The notes under the pieces are model-generated. The model had not been told where the DNA came from. It did no database searches and saw only the letters and a program-made list of their open reading frames with translations. Shown piece after piece: positions 38,901 through 53,900 of a stretch of DNA of 64,000 nt. Within the stretch, counting starts at the first letter, position 1. Every line of letters begins with the position of its first letter. Made by a program: the position numbers and the translations under genes. Source of the DNA: Primula veris (Eukaryota; Streptophyta; Magnoliopsida; Ericales; Primulaceae); assembly GCA_963682055.1 (NCBI GenBank), contig OY821746.1:15489992-15553991 (forward strand), in the 5' to 3' direction.

Positions 38901-41900
38901 TATATATATATACACAACTATACATAGATAAATGTATATATCACTATATCTTTCCTATAATCATACTTGATAATCTTGAGTTTTGACTTGATTTCTTCAT
39001 TAATCAGTGTCTATAAAGTTGTAAATTATACTAATGTGTCCTGTTGCACATGGGGCTGAAATAGCACTTAAAACCAGTGCTTAAAAACCAGGCATATGAG
39101 CCACTGATATAGCACTTAAAACCAGTGCTTAAAAACCAGGCATATGAGCCAAAAAAAAGGTTAAACACGCGTTTATACGACTAGAAAAATGTCACTAATA
39201 ACCACAAGAAATATTGTTTCTACAAACCATAATAAGTAAACACAAGCAGGAAAGCGATTCCCGCATAAAACAGGGAAGACTCCCCTTTCAGTACCGAAAC
39301 GGTACCTTAATCGAAGCTCAAAAGGTCTGGACAGATACGCTACGATAGGCAGGTAATAAAAAGGGCTAAAACTCCTCGTGCTTAACCTCCAAACTCAGCT
39401 CAAACCCACGAGCGATGCAACAAAAGGACTTGTTAAATCTGCCCACGATAAAGATAAATTACAGCCTTTTAAAGGCTCAAAACAGACTTGAAAAGGGGGA
39501 AAAAAATACTGAATATATACCTCAAAATAGTCCCCTCTGCGATAGCTATGTAACGGAGAAGACGGATTGAAAAACGGATAATCGATTCAAAAGAAAACTG
39601 GGTTTAAAAAAAATGTGTTTATATATATATATATATATATCTATCTCTATCTCTCTGTATCTTTCTCTTTATCTGTGTATATATATATCTCTGCTTCTTT
39701 TTTTTTTTTTTTTATGTATAACTATTAAAAGGCTGAAGAGGTAAAGATAAAAACAAAGTGGACCCCACGTATTTTTACTAAAGATATTTTTACTAAAGAT
39801 ATTTCTCTCTATCTACATATATATATATATATACTCAGGTTATTACATAAATACTGATCAAGCAGAGGTGTAGATCCCCTCTTTAATAATGTGTTCTTCA
39901 TTCAACAGGAACTTCATATCAATAAAGTTGTATGCATAGAGTTTCTTTGCATGCTAGATTCAGAAGCCACTTTAAATTTATGTCAATATTTTTATTTCAA
40001 CTTTAACATGTCTAGCAATTTTGTTGTTCTTATATCTTATGCAATGTTCCAATTGAGCTAGTGGTTTGAGTTCAAATTCCTGTTATGACTTTTCTCCATT
40101 ATGTTTTATACAGAAATTCGATGTAATTACAACAGGCGGTAAAGGTACGTTTGCTCCTAACTTTATTTTTAATTTCTCTTACAAAATGAACTGGCTCAAC
40201 TTGTTTTTCTGTGATATACTGTATCTGAAAGTTCCGTTTGGAGGATTCACTTTTCTTGTTATGCTGATTGGTGACAATTGAGAAGTATTTTTATTTTCTG
40301 GTCTCATTAATTTGTGATGTAACTAAATTTTAGTACATGAAAAGGATCCAGCACCTATGCATTTGGAGGAGAATAATGGTGCACAAAGATTTACTGAAGA
40401 TGAGATAAAATTCATCAGCCAGCAGGAATATATTTCCCGGTTACATTTACTCAAAGATGAGATTAGTCGTGCCTGGCAGGCTGATGATCGTGTGACATCT
40501 CTCAAGTTGTCAACCAAGGTGAGTTTTTATCCAATTGTTTAGTCATAGTCTCATAAATGCAAAGGTGATTTCTAGCCTGTACAGAGAGATCAATTTATTT
40601 ATTTCTTTCATATATAAGACTGAGGATGTTGCACTGTAGTGGAAGGAATATTTAGCTAATAGCTTCAAGATTTACCCCAACCTTGTCATAGATACTATGA
40701 GTTTCATACTAATATATGACAATTTAGGATTATGGTTTTTTGGGAAAGGTCGGATATATGATCTGATGACAATTAGTTTGATTTGGACAAGTTTTATCAC
40801 ATCCAATATGCAAATGTAGTTCAAGAAGGTAGCCTGCAGTATTAATTATAATCAGAAACGTAATCAATCATAGGCTTTTATCAATTTAACTATGGTAGAG
40901 TAGACATGTGTACTTATAGTAAAATGAATCATGTGGGAAAATGTGTAAGTCATTTAATCAACACAGAATCAAACTCTATAGAACAAATCTTTTTTCTACC
41001 AGAAAGCAGATGTTGTTAGTACTTTACATGCAAACGTTTTACTAATTTGTCTATGTCCAAGTTGTAGGCTTCTAGCTGTTACATCTGTATCCACTTTATC
41101 ATTAATCAGTCGTGTGGTAATTCAAAAGCATCTTTCTCCGAGATTGTATAATAAAATGTAGCTCAAACAAGGATTCATAAGAACGATGATATGATACATC
41201 CAAAGATTAGAAATATGTTTTGAATTTAGATATGCTTTATTTTCAGGTTGCTAGGCTTCTAATGGATACATCTGCACTCCAATTTTATCCGACATTGTTT
41301 GTTTTAGCAACAGATCTATTCGACATGCTTGGTGAAATGGTATGGCAGCGCATAAGACAAAAGGCTGAAATATCTTCTGATGACGCTACTGTTTGCAATA
41401 TGCCAGGTATTATATATGTGAAGTTCTGTTCCGTTCTTTCTGTGCGTGGGTCTCTTTTTTGGCCATTTTAGTTTAATTATGGCATACTAGTTTGTGCAGA
41501 GGCTTCTATTAATCAAGCTACAAACATTTGATTTTGCATAATTTTGTTAAAATTTCACTGTCAATAAACACTCTTGTCGTGACGTCCCTTGGTAAGCTCA
41601 CGCTTGTTTCAATATGGGGTAACATTTTGTCTGTTGGCATGCTTAGGTTATTAGAAATTGTATTCTTATTACCCGGGGCGTGAAACTCCGGTTTGTTGGC
41701 AAACTTGCAGATCTCTAGCGAGTACATTAATCTGTCAATGAATTTTTTTAACTCTTGTCTACTTCTATGATGGTAATATCAGAGATCAAGTGCATTAAAT
41801 TTTACCTGCCTGATTTTCTTTATTATCTTTTCCTTGTGTGATCTATTATAAATTCTAACCTTGCTAATTATCTTACATTATTTATTCTTGGCAGGCAAAT

Positions 41901-44900
41901 TCGAAGCTAAATATATCTGTACTGATGCCAAAGAGACCTGCTACAACTGGTTCTCAAAAATAGCCTCTGTTCGTGAGCTTCTTCCACGAATGTAAATCTG
42001 ATATTTTCTGATAGATTTGAAGTTTAAAATGCAGCTACTTTCTATTTTTTCCTTTCTCTCTCTCTCCTACTCTTTCCCGCTTCATGTCCTATCATGGCAT
42101 CATGAAGAATCGCTACAGGGTGTATCACAGGCCATGGCCAATTTGGTAAAAAGAATGACTTGCCTATAAAATAATTTATAAAGCCGTTGAGGCCTAGCTA
42201 TTGACCCCTTATAATCTTGGTTATACATTCTTTTAGGTAAAACAGACTGTGCTAGCACCTTTATTTATTTATTTTTTGTAGCTGATGCTTGTGCATCTGA
42301 AATGTCTTTTTCAAGTATCCATATCGTTACTCACTGAGATAAATTTTGTCTTTTGAGTGAGGCTAGTCGAAAACTTAGTCATCTACAGTCTGCGATATCC
42401 CTTCCCAATTTTCTTTCTCATTTATTTTTCAATTAGTAGTTTTATTTACCTCTGAAAATGAGTAACGCTGGCATCCTCTGGTGTTTGACTTTATACTATC
42501 TATTAGCTATCTGGAGCTGGCAATATTGCCTTGCTGGTCTTTCCTGCTTGATCAACCCGTAGATGTACTCTTAAGATTGGCTATGATGGCCAGAGGGGTT
42601 GCTGACCCACTTGCAGCTGCCTATTGTCATTTATATAGTGCTCGTTGCGCACAAAAGTTACGCTGCTGTGGTGGTAGCGGTATGCATTTTATGTTTTTCT
42701 GTTTAAGATCCATAGTTAGTTTTCCTTTTGCATACTGTCTTAGTTGATTATACTTTTTTACCACCATTTTTCCTTAGACTAACGTACCACCAGATTTCAA
42801 AATTTTACACCCATGTTTAATTTCTTGACGGTTTTAGTACACTTGGTGTAGCAAATCAGGAAAAAAATTCATAGATTGGGCAACTACCTAATTACGAAAA
42901 AGAAAAAGTAATGCACTATTCTACCTTTTTTAAAATTTTTAGTACAACATTTTATCACGTTTTTTCCTATTTTAGTCTTCAATAAGTGTTCTAAAAAGCA
43001 AACCTAGTCGCCGTGTAGGCAGAAATTAGCGGTAGGCTGAGCTTAGGCGCCTTGGTGATTAAGCAAGGTTAGTCGAGATTAGGTGGTGATTAAAAGCAGG
43101 ATTAGGCGCGAAGCGACCTTTTCCCGTCTAGAACCGTTTTGCGCCTTTCAGAACATCGCCTCAATCTATGGATTGTTCTGTTTTAGTCCACAATCTATGG
43201 TTGTTTTTCTATGTAGTGTACTAATTCTGTTGAGAAATGTAGCGTTAGTGTATTAATTGCTAATTTCGTAGGTTGGTATACAAAATTAATATCTGGTAGA
43301 TAATTTAGTTTATTAAACTATAATCTTCTGAAATAACAATTTTACTTTCATGAGGATATGATTTGCAAAAGTTGAATAAGTACTTTGTTTTAGCGAATTT
43401 GGTAGTATGCGGCATAAGCTCCATAGTTTTTAACTTCCCCCCCTTGCATACTAAGCATGAAGCTCTTGCTTCCTCCTGAAGCCATGGGGAGGTTCAATGT
43501 GTAGTGGCCTAGTGGGTAATATGGGGACAACAAATTCGTCTGGAACTCCTCTTTTCAGTTTTCTTTTTAAAAAATCTAAATGAAACTTTTACAAAATTTT
43601 GTGAAAAGAGGTTGTCTAGAAAATGCATAATTTTGTTGGAAAGTTAGGATATCCGAATTGCTCTCGTTGCCCAAAGGTCAAAGTCGGTCCTTAATTTTCT
43701 CATAGTAGCTTTAGCTAGTTAGGAAGATACCTGTTAAATAGCTAGGCTTTGATTTAACCTGGAAACTAATTCAATTATTGTTTGCTCTCGTGTAACAGGA
43801 TACTTATTCCTTTGCATAGATAACATAAAGGTTCTATTGACGCGTCATCTACAAGAAACAGCAAATGATCCAGAAAAGAGCAGGTTGTTTGTCAATTTGA
43901 TGGAACCTGCAATTAGCTACATTGTGAAGCTCTTAGTTAAGGATGCATTTCAGGTTTGGTTTCTCTGTCTGATACTAGTGCAATTACTTTGGCACTTTTT
44001 AAAAAAAAAAATTGTATTGCCCGTGTTTAGTTGTTTTATATTTTTTAATAGAAAAAATGTTAAATGGCATCAAAAGTCTGGGGCAAAATGAGAGTTTCTA
44101 ATGTGGTTTCTTAAATGTTAAGAATTAGTAAATTATTGCAAATATTGTTCATGATTACCAGTTTAAGTAGCACTAATTGCAGAAGATTGACAATTCTTTT
44201 GGTAACCATCATGCAAAATACATTCCACTATTTTTTGAAAAAAATTATGTCAACTTTAGGCATAAAAAATTATTATGTAGTCACCAATAAATACAGACAA
44301 CTGGGTAAATAATTTCATATGTAATTCAACTGAGAGATGGAGTTTAAATAGGATTATAAAATATTGTCTACATAGATTTGTAACTGTCAATTTTTTATGA
44401 AAATGAACAACTAATAAAGGGCCAAATATTAGCATATACTGTGACTATTAGTAGTAATAAATCATGTATCCCTATATTAGTTTCTGTTTTAAACTTGTAA
44501 AAGAATGATTTAAATCCTTGCGTTATATGTGATGGGTTAGGCTTGCTGGGAAATATATATAAACTCATATAAACAGATACAAGTAATGCATGCATGTAAT
44601 ATCGTTTTCCATAAAAAAAAGATGACGATAAGTGTTAAATGTATTTGGATCTATTAAATACAAGTAGTGCATGTATGTGACATCGGTTTCCATAAAAAAA
44701 AGATATCGTCAAGTGTTATTATGTGTGTTGTGCTTATATATATGTGTGTTATGATACATTGTTGTGATACATTATGTGGTTGTCCATATTCATGTATATG
44801 TTACATACATTATGTATAACCTTTAAGTTTGAGACTTATGACTTTCTAGCTTCCCTCTTATACATGTATCTTGTTCCACCCCTCCACTATATAAAGGGGT

Positions 44901-47900
44901 TGGAGTCTTCATAGTTGGACACATATTCATACTTGAATAAGACGACTTTACTCTCTCTCCATACATATCTTGCTATGTCGATACTTTGCTAATAGTTGCC
45001 ACACAATACGTTATTGGCACTTTGCTTAACGACGGAATAAAGAAATAGCTAGATAGTTTCATTAGAAGCGAGTATACGGATCTATTTCTTCCTCGACGAG
45101 TTAGGAAGAGGGTTTATTGGGTTGCTAGATCACATATCGATCATCCTTTTTGCATTTCCGAATTAAGGTACACAATTTCTACTTGTAATAAAACGTAGAA
45201 ATTGCATGATTAATCTATAATAAAACCGGAAATCTCAAGTTTAAGATTTATATCACATGATGGATGTTTTTTTTTGATGAAAAATTGCTATTGGAACTCA
45301 TGTATGTCACTTATAAAATGAGTTATAACTTGTAAAATTAGACATAATAAATTGTCGGACCTAAACTGTCATTTTTAGAACATTGGAGGACTAATCTGTA
45401 ACTTACCGAAACTTTAGGGTCTCTGTAAATCTCCTGAAACTATAGGACCAGCACTGAAATTACCCTTAAAATGCATATAGTTTCCTTTATTTACACTCGT
45501 AGTCCCTGTAGTTACTCCTTATACACAGAATAGTATATATGTACGAGTTTACCCAATGTTTAGTCCGAAAATACCTATTTACATGCAAATGATCTTAAGA
45601 TTTAATTGCTACAACTTCTAAAATTTGTAAAAATATTGTAGAAAAAAAACCTCTTGCATGATAGTATTAATTGCTTGTGTGACATTAACTATATTTAGCC
45701 TCTTCGCATGCCACCATTTATTGCCTATGAATTGATGTAACCTATGCGATGTATTAATTACACATAGAAAATGGCAAAAGTCACACTTTAGTGTTGGATT
45801 TAATAATAACTCGTGTTTTAATATTACTACTCCATGTTAGGACTAGTTTACATGAGTACGGTATGCCTTTATATTTTGTTGAAAGCTATTTTATATGTTA
45901 CGTGAGCTTATAAATTGACTCGAATTTGAACATTTTACAATGTATCTCTTTTGAGAAATTTTCCTCAAGGTTAAACATTTAGATGTAGCTTTTGAGTTGA
46001 AAATTTGCGAAATCCGGTATATGTATTTACATTTAAGTTGGAATAATTATGAATCTTCTTCAAATAGGCTCACCTATTTGGATACGATGTCTAGGAAAGA
46101 TAAAGGCGGAAGTCGCTCTCCTAATGAGGTCGGTTTTTAAGAGGTATTCGTGCCCCCCCCCCTCACTGTCTTTCCTGGTCGTGTCCAAGTAGAGCTACCG
46201 AAAGGGGTTGAGTAAATAATAAGTTCCCCGAGTGTGTTTATATAGGTGTATTTTCGCCGAATCGGTGTCTCAGTATCGACATGTCGTTCGATTAATGAGA
46301 ACCTATTCACAAAAAAGCCAAACTTGTGTTTTTCGAATCTGTCGTTTCGAAACAACGTTTGTGGTTATACAAACCATGCACATATAAACCTGTCGTTTTA
46401 TATGATAACTAATCCATTATTTTTCTCCCGTTGTAGAAAAATGTCGATCAAACTTGATTTTCCAATCTTGGATGCCGCTGGCAAGAACTACTTGGATTGG
46501 ACTCAAGATATCCAAAACCATTTAGACGCCCAAGGCCTATTGGATGTCATCTATGCTGAAGATGAACGTGAAATCGAAGTTACTCGTGAAATGAATGCTA
46601 AGGCGATGATTCTGTTCCGCCGACACTTGTCAGACGCAATGAAGTCTGAATTTGTAGCAATCACCTCACCAAAGATGTTAAGGGACTCTTAGAGAGTGTT
46701 TTGACCATCAAAAGACCATATGGCTTCCTGAAGCCCGCCATGATTGGCTGAATCTGCGTTTTCAAGACTTCAAAACCGTTACCGAGTATAACGCTAAAGT
46801 ATGCAGGATTCGTGCTCTTCTCCAATACTGTGGCGAAACATTGACCGACAGTGATTTATTGGAAAAGACTTATACCACATTTCCTACCTTTGACAATTTG
46901 CTCCAAAAGCAATACCGCCAGTCAAAATTTACCAAGTTTCCTGAGCTCATCACCCAGCTGTTACTGGACGAGAAAAATAGTCTCATTTTAATGAGAAACA
47001 GTAACTCTCGTCCTACTGGGACAAAGGCAATTCCAATGCCTGATCCTTATGCTGTTCGTGGACCACGTCCACGATATGGGAACCGAGACAAGGGCCAGTC
47101 GTCCCGTCAGCCAAGGAATCATGGGGAGCGTAATGCTCGGCAAGCCAAGCGAGGTTTGGACAAGCGTTCAAACCGAGGACCTTTGGCTCCTCGGCAGTCC
47201 CGTGGTAGGAACAACAATAAAAGGGCCCGTCGTCCCAGAGCTAGAGAAAATGATGAAGAGTCAACTCTGTGCTATAAATGTGGTGGTTATGGTTATATGC
47301 AAAGAACATGCAAGGCAACTCCCCAAGAAGTTCTAAACTATCATAAGGGAAGAAAAGCCGAAGCAAATCTGGTCGAAACTCGTGAAAATCAAATTCTTAA
47401 AGACCCCCGACTCTGTGGCTCAAATGGAAGAATAGAAATTTCTTCATTTATTTTTAAATAATTGAGCTTATTTTGCTCCCGGATTATGTCGTTTTTCAAT
47501 TCCATTTGGATTATGTTTTTTCCTTTGGATATTGACTATCTCTTTTGGATTATGGTTTGTTTTATGGATAATGTTTCTTTTTAATATTTCTCGCATAATT
47601 TAAAGTTATTTCGTTGAGAAATTCCTCTATTTGTGTGACCAACTTTAAATTATTTACCTTAGGCATGAATTGTGGGGCAGTTGATTGTCTGGTTGATAGT
47701 GGCACTACACCCTATATTAAAAGATAAATGTTATTTTATCAACTTTATGCCTAAAGTAACCTCAGTGACAACTATTTTGGGCCCATCGACCCTTGTTGAA
47801 GGCTTTGGTAAAGCCCATTTCACGTTGTCAAATCCTGTCGAAGTATCTGAGGCCTTATATTCTCCGAGGTCCAGTCGCACCTTGTTGAGTTTTAAGGATA

Positions 47901-50900
47901 TTCGAGAAAACGAGTTTCATGTTGAAACTGCTCGGGAAAATGGTATTGAATACCTTTACATTACCTCCACTCAATACGGCCAAAAGCGTATTTTGGAGAA
48001 GTTAAGATGTCTTTCAAGTGGTTTATATGTTACCACGATCCAAAACATTGAAAGCAATTTGATCATTCGGCGAACACCGATTGATGAGAGCATTTATATG
48101 CTATGGCATGACCGGCTGGGACACCGGGTCAAAATACGATGCTAAGAATTATGAACGCGTCTCATGGGCATCCTCTTGGGGGAAAGAATTTCGTGATCAA
48201 TCCGAAAAGCCTATGCCAAACATGCTCTATTGGAAAGACAAATCTCAAACCAATTCACGTGAAACCTACAAAATTGGCTTCCCAATTCCTTAAAAGAATT
48301 CAAGGAGATATTTGTGGACCTATCTAACCAACATGCAGACCATTTAATTATTTCATGGTTTTAGTTGATGCATCGACAAGATGGTCACACGTAGCCTTGT
48401 TGTCCACAAGAAATGCAGCGTTTCCTAAACTCGTAGCCCAGATCATTAAGCTGAGGGCTCATCATCCGGATTATCAGATAAAGTCTATAAGACTTGATAA
48501 TGCCGCAGAGTTTACATCGAAAACTTTCGATGACTATTGCATGTCGGTGGGAATTGATCTTGAACATCCAGTTGCTTATGTTCATACCCAAAACTGCCTT
48601 GCAGAAGCTTTCATTAAGCGGTTGTAAATAATTGCAAGGACTTTGGTCATGCGCACCAAACTTCCACTCTCTGCATGTGGGTATGCAATTTTGCATGCTG
48701 CTGCATTGGTCCATCTGAGGCCCATGGCCACCCAACCACTATCTGCATACCAGTTGGTAACTAGATATGAGCCCGACGTCTCACATTTACGTATGTTTGG
48801 GTGCTTAGTCAATATTCCAATTGAGCCGTCAAAGCGTTCAAAATTTGGACCTCAGAAACGACGGGGAATATATGTCGGTTATGAATCCCCGTCCATAATA
48901 CGCTATTTAGAGCCCTTGACAGGCGATCTATTTACCGCTAGACATGCGGGTTGTGACTTTGATGAGAGACTATCTTCCATTCGTTAGGGGGAGAAATGCA
49001 CGTTAACGTTGATGAGGAACGTGAATTAACGTGGCATGTACCCACTATGTCTCATCTCGATCCCCTAATGCACAGTGATAAGGAGGTGCAGAGAATCCTA
49101 GGTCTACAAAATATTGCAAATCAAATGCCAGACGCATTTAATGACCTAGCAAAAGTCACGAGATCACATATACCTGCTACAAATGTGCCTGCAAGGATAG
49201 ACGTCCCTGTGAGACGCCATGTTCCTGTCGAACATGTTCGGGTTGTACCCACTGAGCAAAAGACGCGCCATGTTCTTGTCGAACATGTTGTTCGGGTTGT
49301 ATCCACTGAGCAAAAGATGTGCCATGTTCCTGTCGAACATCATGTTCGGGTTGTACCCACTGAGCAAAAGACGTTGACGTCGGCAGTCCAGTCCGCCGCT
49401 CTTCCCAAGAAAAGAGGAAGACCGGTTGGTTCTAAGGATGTTCTACCTCGGAAGAGGAGAAATCCTGTTACATCCGTTTTACCACATGAGATCATTAATG
49501 ATCACGACGATGTATTAGAAGAGCGTGTTCCTGATGCAACACCAATTCCTAATCATCCCGATAACCTCGAAATTTCCGTCGAGTATACTAGTTTAGATGA
49601 TATTTTGAAGCGAAACGCGACTGTCATCGAGGATGTGTTCATATACGCAGTGGCCACTGACATTATGAACAATGATGACATGGAACCACGTACCGTTGCT
49701 GAGTATCAGTGGAGAACGGACTGGACTCGATGGAAACAAGCAATCCAGGCTGAATTGGATTCTTTCACGAAACGAAGTGTTTGGACCTGTCGTTCCAACA
49801 CCACACAATGTTAAACTAGTTGGTTATAAATGGGTTTTTGTAAGGAAGCGTAATGAGAATAATGAGATTATGAGATACAAAGCTCGCCTTGTGGCGCAAG
49901 GCTTCTCTCAACGCCCTGGAATTGATTACGAGGAGACGTACCCTCCCGTAATGGACGTTATAACGTTCCGCTACTTAATCAGTTTAGTAGTTTCCGAAAA
50001 ACTGAATATGCAGCTCATGGATGTGGTCACAACTTATCTCTATGGGGATCTGGACACAGAGATATACATGAAAGTCCCTGAAGGACTTAAGTTGCCTGAA
50101 TCAAGTAGTTTCCAACCACGGAACACGTTATCGATTAGACTGAGACGTTCACTATATGGATTGAAACAATCCGGACGGATATGGTATAACCGTCTAAGTG
50201 AATACTTGATCGGCCTGAGATATGTTAATGATGAATTATGCCCATGCGTTTTCATAAAGAAATCCACTTCAGGATATGCTATTATCGCAGTCTATGTAGA
50301 TGATATGAATCTCATAGGAACCTCGAAAGAGTTGTTTGAAACTGCCGAACTCCTGAAGAAGGAATTCGAGATGAAAGATCTTGGGAAAACACGGTATTGC
50401 CTCGGCCTGCAGATCGAGCACCATACAGATGGAATTTTAGTCCATCAACAAAACTACACCAAGAAGGTGTTAAGACGCTTTAGTCATTATGACGCAAAAC
50501 CGTCTTCGACTCCCATGGTCGTCCGCTCTCTAGACATTTATAAGGACCCCTTCCGTCCAAATGAGGACGATGAAGAGATATTGAGTCCCGAGTGCTCTTA
50601 TCTTGGTGCAATAGGCGCATTATTGTACTTGGCCCAATGCACTAGACCGGACATCTCGTTTGCTGTGAATTGTCTTGATCGACACAGCATCGCGCCAACA
50701 CGCCGCCACTGGAATGACATTAAAGACATTTTCCGCTACCTTAAGGGTACTACGGATATGGGTTTGTTCTATCCCTATGCGTCATCGAGTGGGCTTACCC
50801 CCGTTAACACTCGAAATAACGCGACCCTTGTCGGTTACGCCGATGCAGGTTACTTATCAGATCCGCACAAGGGGCGTTCCCAATCTGGTTATGTTTTTAC

Positions 50901-53900
50901 CATTGGGAACACGGCGATATCATGGAGGTCTCGTAAACAGACCTTGGTGGCTACGAACCACTCTGAGCTACTCGCGCTCTATGAGGCGACTAGAGAGTGT
51001 ATGGCTTCGAGCAGTTATTGGCCATATTAGAAGTACATGTGATCTAACTTACGATCCTGATGAACCAGTTGTCATTTATGAGGACAACACCGCTGTTATT
51101 GATCAAGCAAAACATGGTTACATCAAAGGTGATGCCACTAAGCATATCTCGCCAAAGTTGTTCTTTACACATGAACAACAAGCGCTTCAAAGGATTGAAG
51201 TGAATCATATTGGATCCGAGAACAATCATGCAGACTTGTTTACCAAGTCACTGCCAAAATATTCGTTCCAAAAACATCTTAGAGCGATCGGACTTAGGAA
51301 GCTCTCCGAGCTTTCCTAAACGACATGTTTCCATGCACCCTGTTGTGTGCAAGTGAGGGGAGCATCCTGACGTATGCTTATCACCCTGTTGTGTATATCC
51401 TCACATATGCTTAGCACCCTGTTGCGTGCAAGTTCTCACTAGTTATTATTCCCGCACCCAGTAGTGTGCATGTGAGGGGGAGCATCCTGATGAATGCTTG
51501 TATATTCTTTTTGTCCTTAGTTCAAGGGTTTGTCCCACTGGGTTTACCTTGTCAAGGTTTTTAGCGAGACACATTTCTAATCCCATTCTCACTTATGATT
51601 GTCGAAATCAGGGGGAGTATCCAGTTATATACTTCTAACCATCGTGCACTCTTTTGTCCTTCGATTAGAGTTTTGTCCAACAGGGTTTTCTCTAATAAGG
51701 TTTTAATGAGACACCGTGAATGGTAATTCCCCCCGCTACTACTGATAGTTGTGTACTCTTTTGCCCTTCGACCAAGTTTTTCCCACTGGGTTTTCTTGGC
51801 AAGGTTTTGATGAGACACATGTTTTCTAGTCAGTTCATTAACGCACTTGTATAGCGTTTCGGGCCACTCTATTTAGCAACACCATTTTGTCCTATGATTC
51901 GGTTTTTGTCCCATATCGGGTTTTCCGGGCTTGAGGTTTTATGTGTTGACAATTGCGAATGCGACTCAACAAAGTTTATGAAGACGAGGAAGCTTGCAGC
52001 ATGTTTGGACACCCAATGGGGAGTGTTATGATACATTATGTGGTTGTCCATATTCATATATAGGTTACATACATTATGTATAACCTTTAAGTTTGAGACT
52101 TATGGCTTTCTAGCTTCCCTCTTATACATGTATTCTGTTCCACCCCTCCACTATATAAAAGGGTTGGAGTCTTCATAGTTGGACACATATTCATACTTGA
52201 ATAAGACGACTTTACTCTCTCTCCATACATATCTTGCTATGTTGATACTTTGCTTATAGTTGCCATACAACAATTTGAATGATTATAAAAAAAAAAATCA
52301 ATCCATGTATTAAATGCCAAGTGTGAATTTGTCTATTATGCTTAGGCATATGTTTGGATGAGAAATTTGAGGAGAACTAATCTGTGTATTGAATGCTTAA
52401 TCATTCTTTTTAGGTTATTTTAGGTAGATTAATTGCACCTTGACCATATTGCCTAGGGTACATAATGGCAGGATCATATCTTGTAATGTCTCATCATCCT
52501 TGTTTTATATAGCTTGGGTAATACAAATTTAAAACAACCATGTCATAAATTTAAACACAAGCAGCAACGTAATATTATTCTATTCACGTTAATATCATAA
52601 CTTATGAGGAAGACCAAAGAACCGAAGCTTAAATGTTTCTAGCAAAAGAAGTAAGTACAAGGAATAAGGTACGGTGTATAAATTTGTGATGTGCAACTTT
52701 GCAACATAAGAAAATTATATGATGTTTCCGTGAACAAGGAAGATATAGATAGTTTTGGAAATATATTTTGGAAATATATTTTCCTGTATGATAATGTATC
52801 TTGTGATGACAAGTTGGCAAGTTCAAAGAATGTGCAGGAACTTGAGAGTCATAAGAAAATTATATGATGTTTCCGTGAACAAGGAAGATATAGATAGTTT
52901 TGGAAATATATTTTGGAAATATATTTTCCTGTATGATAATGTATCTTGTGATGACAAGTTGGCAAGTTCAAAGAATGTGCAGGAACTTGAGAGTCATAGA
53001 TAGTTTAAGAGTTTGTCTTTTGGTTTAACAAGTTATGTGCTAGTGTGAAAGTCTTGTACATTTCCTTGATTTTCCATGTATATAAATAGATGGCTCTTTA
53101 CCAGTGTTGGGAGAGAGAGTGAGAGCAAACTAGTACTTGTTAGTTTAAACTTCAACATGGTATCAAGAGCAGGTTATAATTTTTTATTTTTTCCCCCTCC
53201 CTAATCTTTTCCTGAACTCAGCCCTCATCCTTCCTTACGATGTCTGCCTCTCCGGACGACCTTCGTAGCAGCTCTGGCCTCTCCCCAGATCAATCTTCAA
53301 CACCACCCTCTTTCTCTCCCGCTGTTATAAAACTACACCATACAGTTACTTTGAAGCTTACAAGCGACAATTATCTTCTCTGGAAGCTGCAACTTGTACC
53401 TTATCTTCGAGGGCAGGGACTTTACGGTTTCGTAGATGGCTCTAACTGTTGTCCTCCCTCCACTCTTCCGGCCCCCTCGCCCACCCCAGATGACTATGTT
53501 GTCATCGAAAATCCGGCTTACACAGTGGGTGCAACAGAACCAGCTAATTCTTAGTGCGATTATATCATCTGTCACCGAGGATTTACTTCCTCATCTTGTT
53601 GATGTTACGAATTCTCAACAAGCTTGGAATGTTCTTGATCGTTCCTTTGCAGCACACTCGTGCCCGTGCCACCCAGATCAAGCTTCGTCTCTCCTCCATA
53701 AAGAAAGAGGGCATGACAATGGATGCTTACTATAATGAAATTAAGAAGCATGGTGCTACGTTGGCTTCTATCGGAGAACCGCTTCGGTTATCCGACCATA
53801 CCACATACCTTCTTTCAGGATTAGACTCAACATATAACCCCCTTATCACCTCAGTTCAGACTCGTGTGGAACCAGTACCTCTACCTGAACTCTTTGATCT

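Larger units (their letters stand above)
29956..39847 (-). mobile_element. Ty3/Gypsy chromovirus-type LTR retrotransposon (Tekay/Del-like), apparently intact, in VPS35L intron 2
   Basis: The element is complete: two LTRs of 2394 and 2393 bp, 5-bp TSD TAAAT, a PBS matching initiator tRNA-Met, a polypurine-type tract, and one uninterrupted 1626-codon gag-pol frame on the minus strand. By eye only about five substitutions and a few homopolymer or (AT)n length changes separate the LTRs, which points to recent insertion. It is antisense to the host gene. The LTRs carry an exchanger gene fragment (see separate entries). Confidence 0.95.
44747..52269 (+). mobile_element. Ty1/Copia element 1, decayed, in VPS35L intron 8
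   Basis: LTRs at 44747-45005 and 52024-52269 begin TGTTATGATACATT and end in ACA; the left one has an extra 13 bp near its start. By eye about nine substitutions separate them, so this copy is clearly older than the chromovirus-type element. No matching target duplication was found. The order gag, protease/integrase, RT, RNase H on the plus strand is that of Ty1/Copia. Several stops and frameshifts make it non-functional. Confidence 0.88.

Noticed and set aside
46246..46440. Upstream extension of Copia 1 gag
   Set aside because: Gag similarity begins at the ATG at 46441; the upstream residues are not gag-like.
44747..52269. A 5-bp target duplication for Copia element 1
   Set aside because: No matching pentamer could be found beside the two LTR ends.
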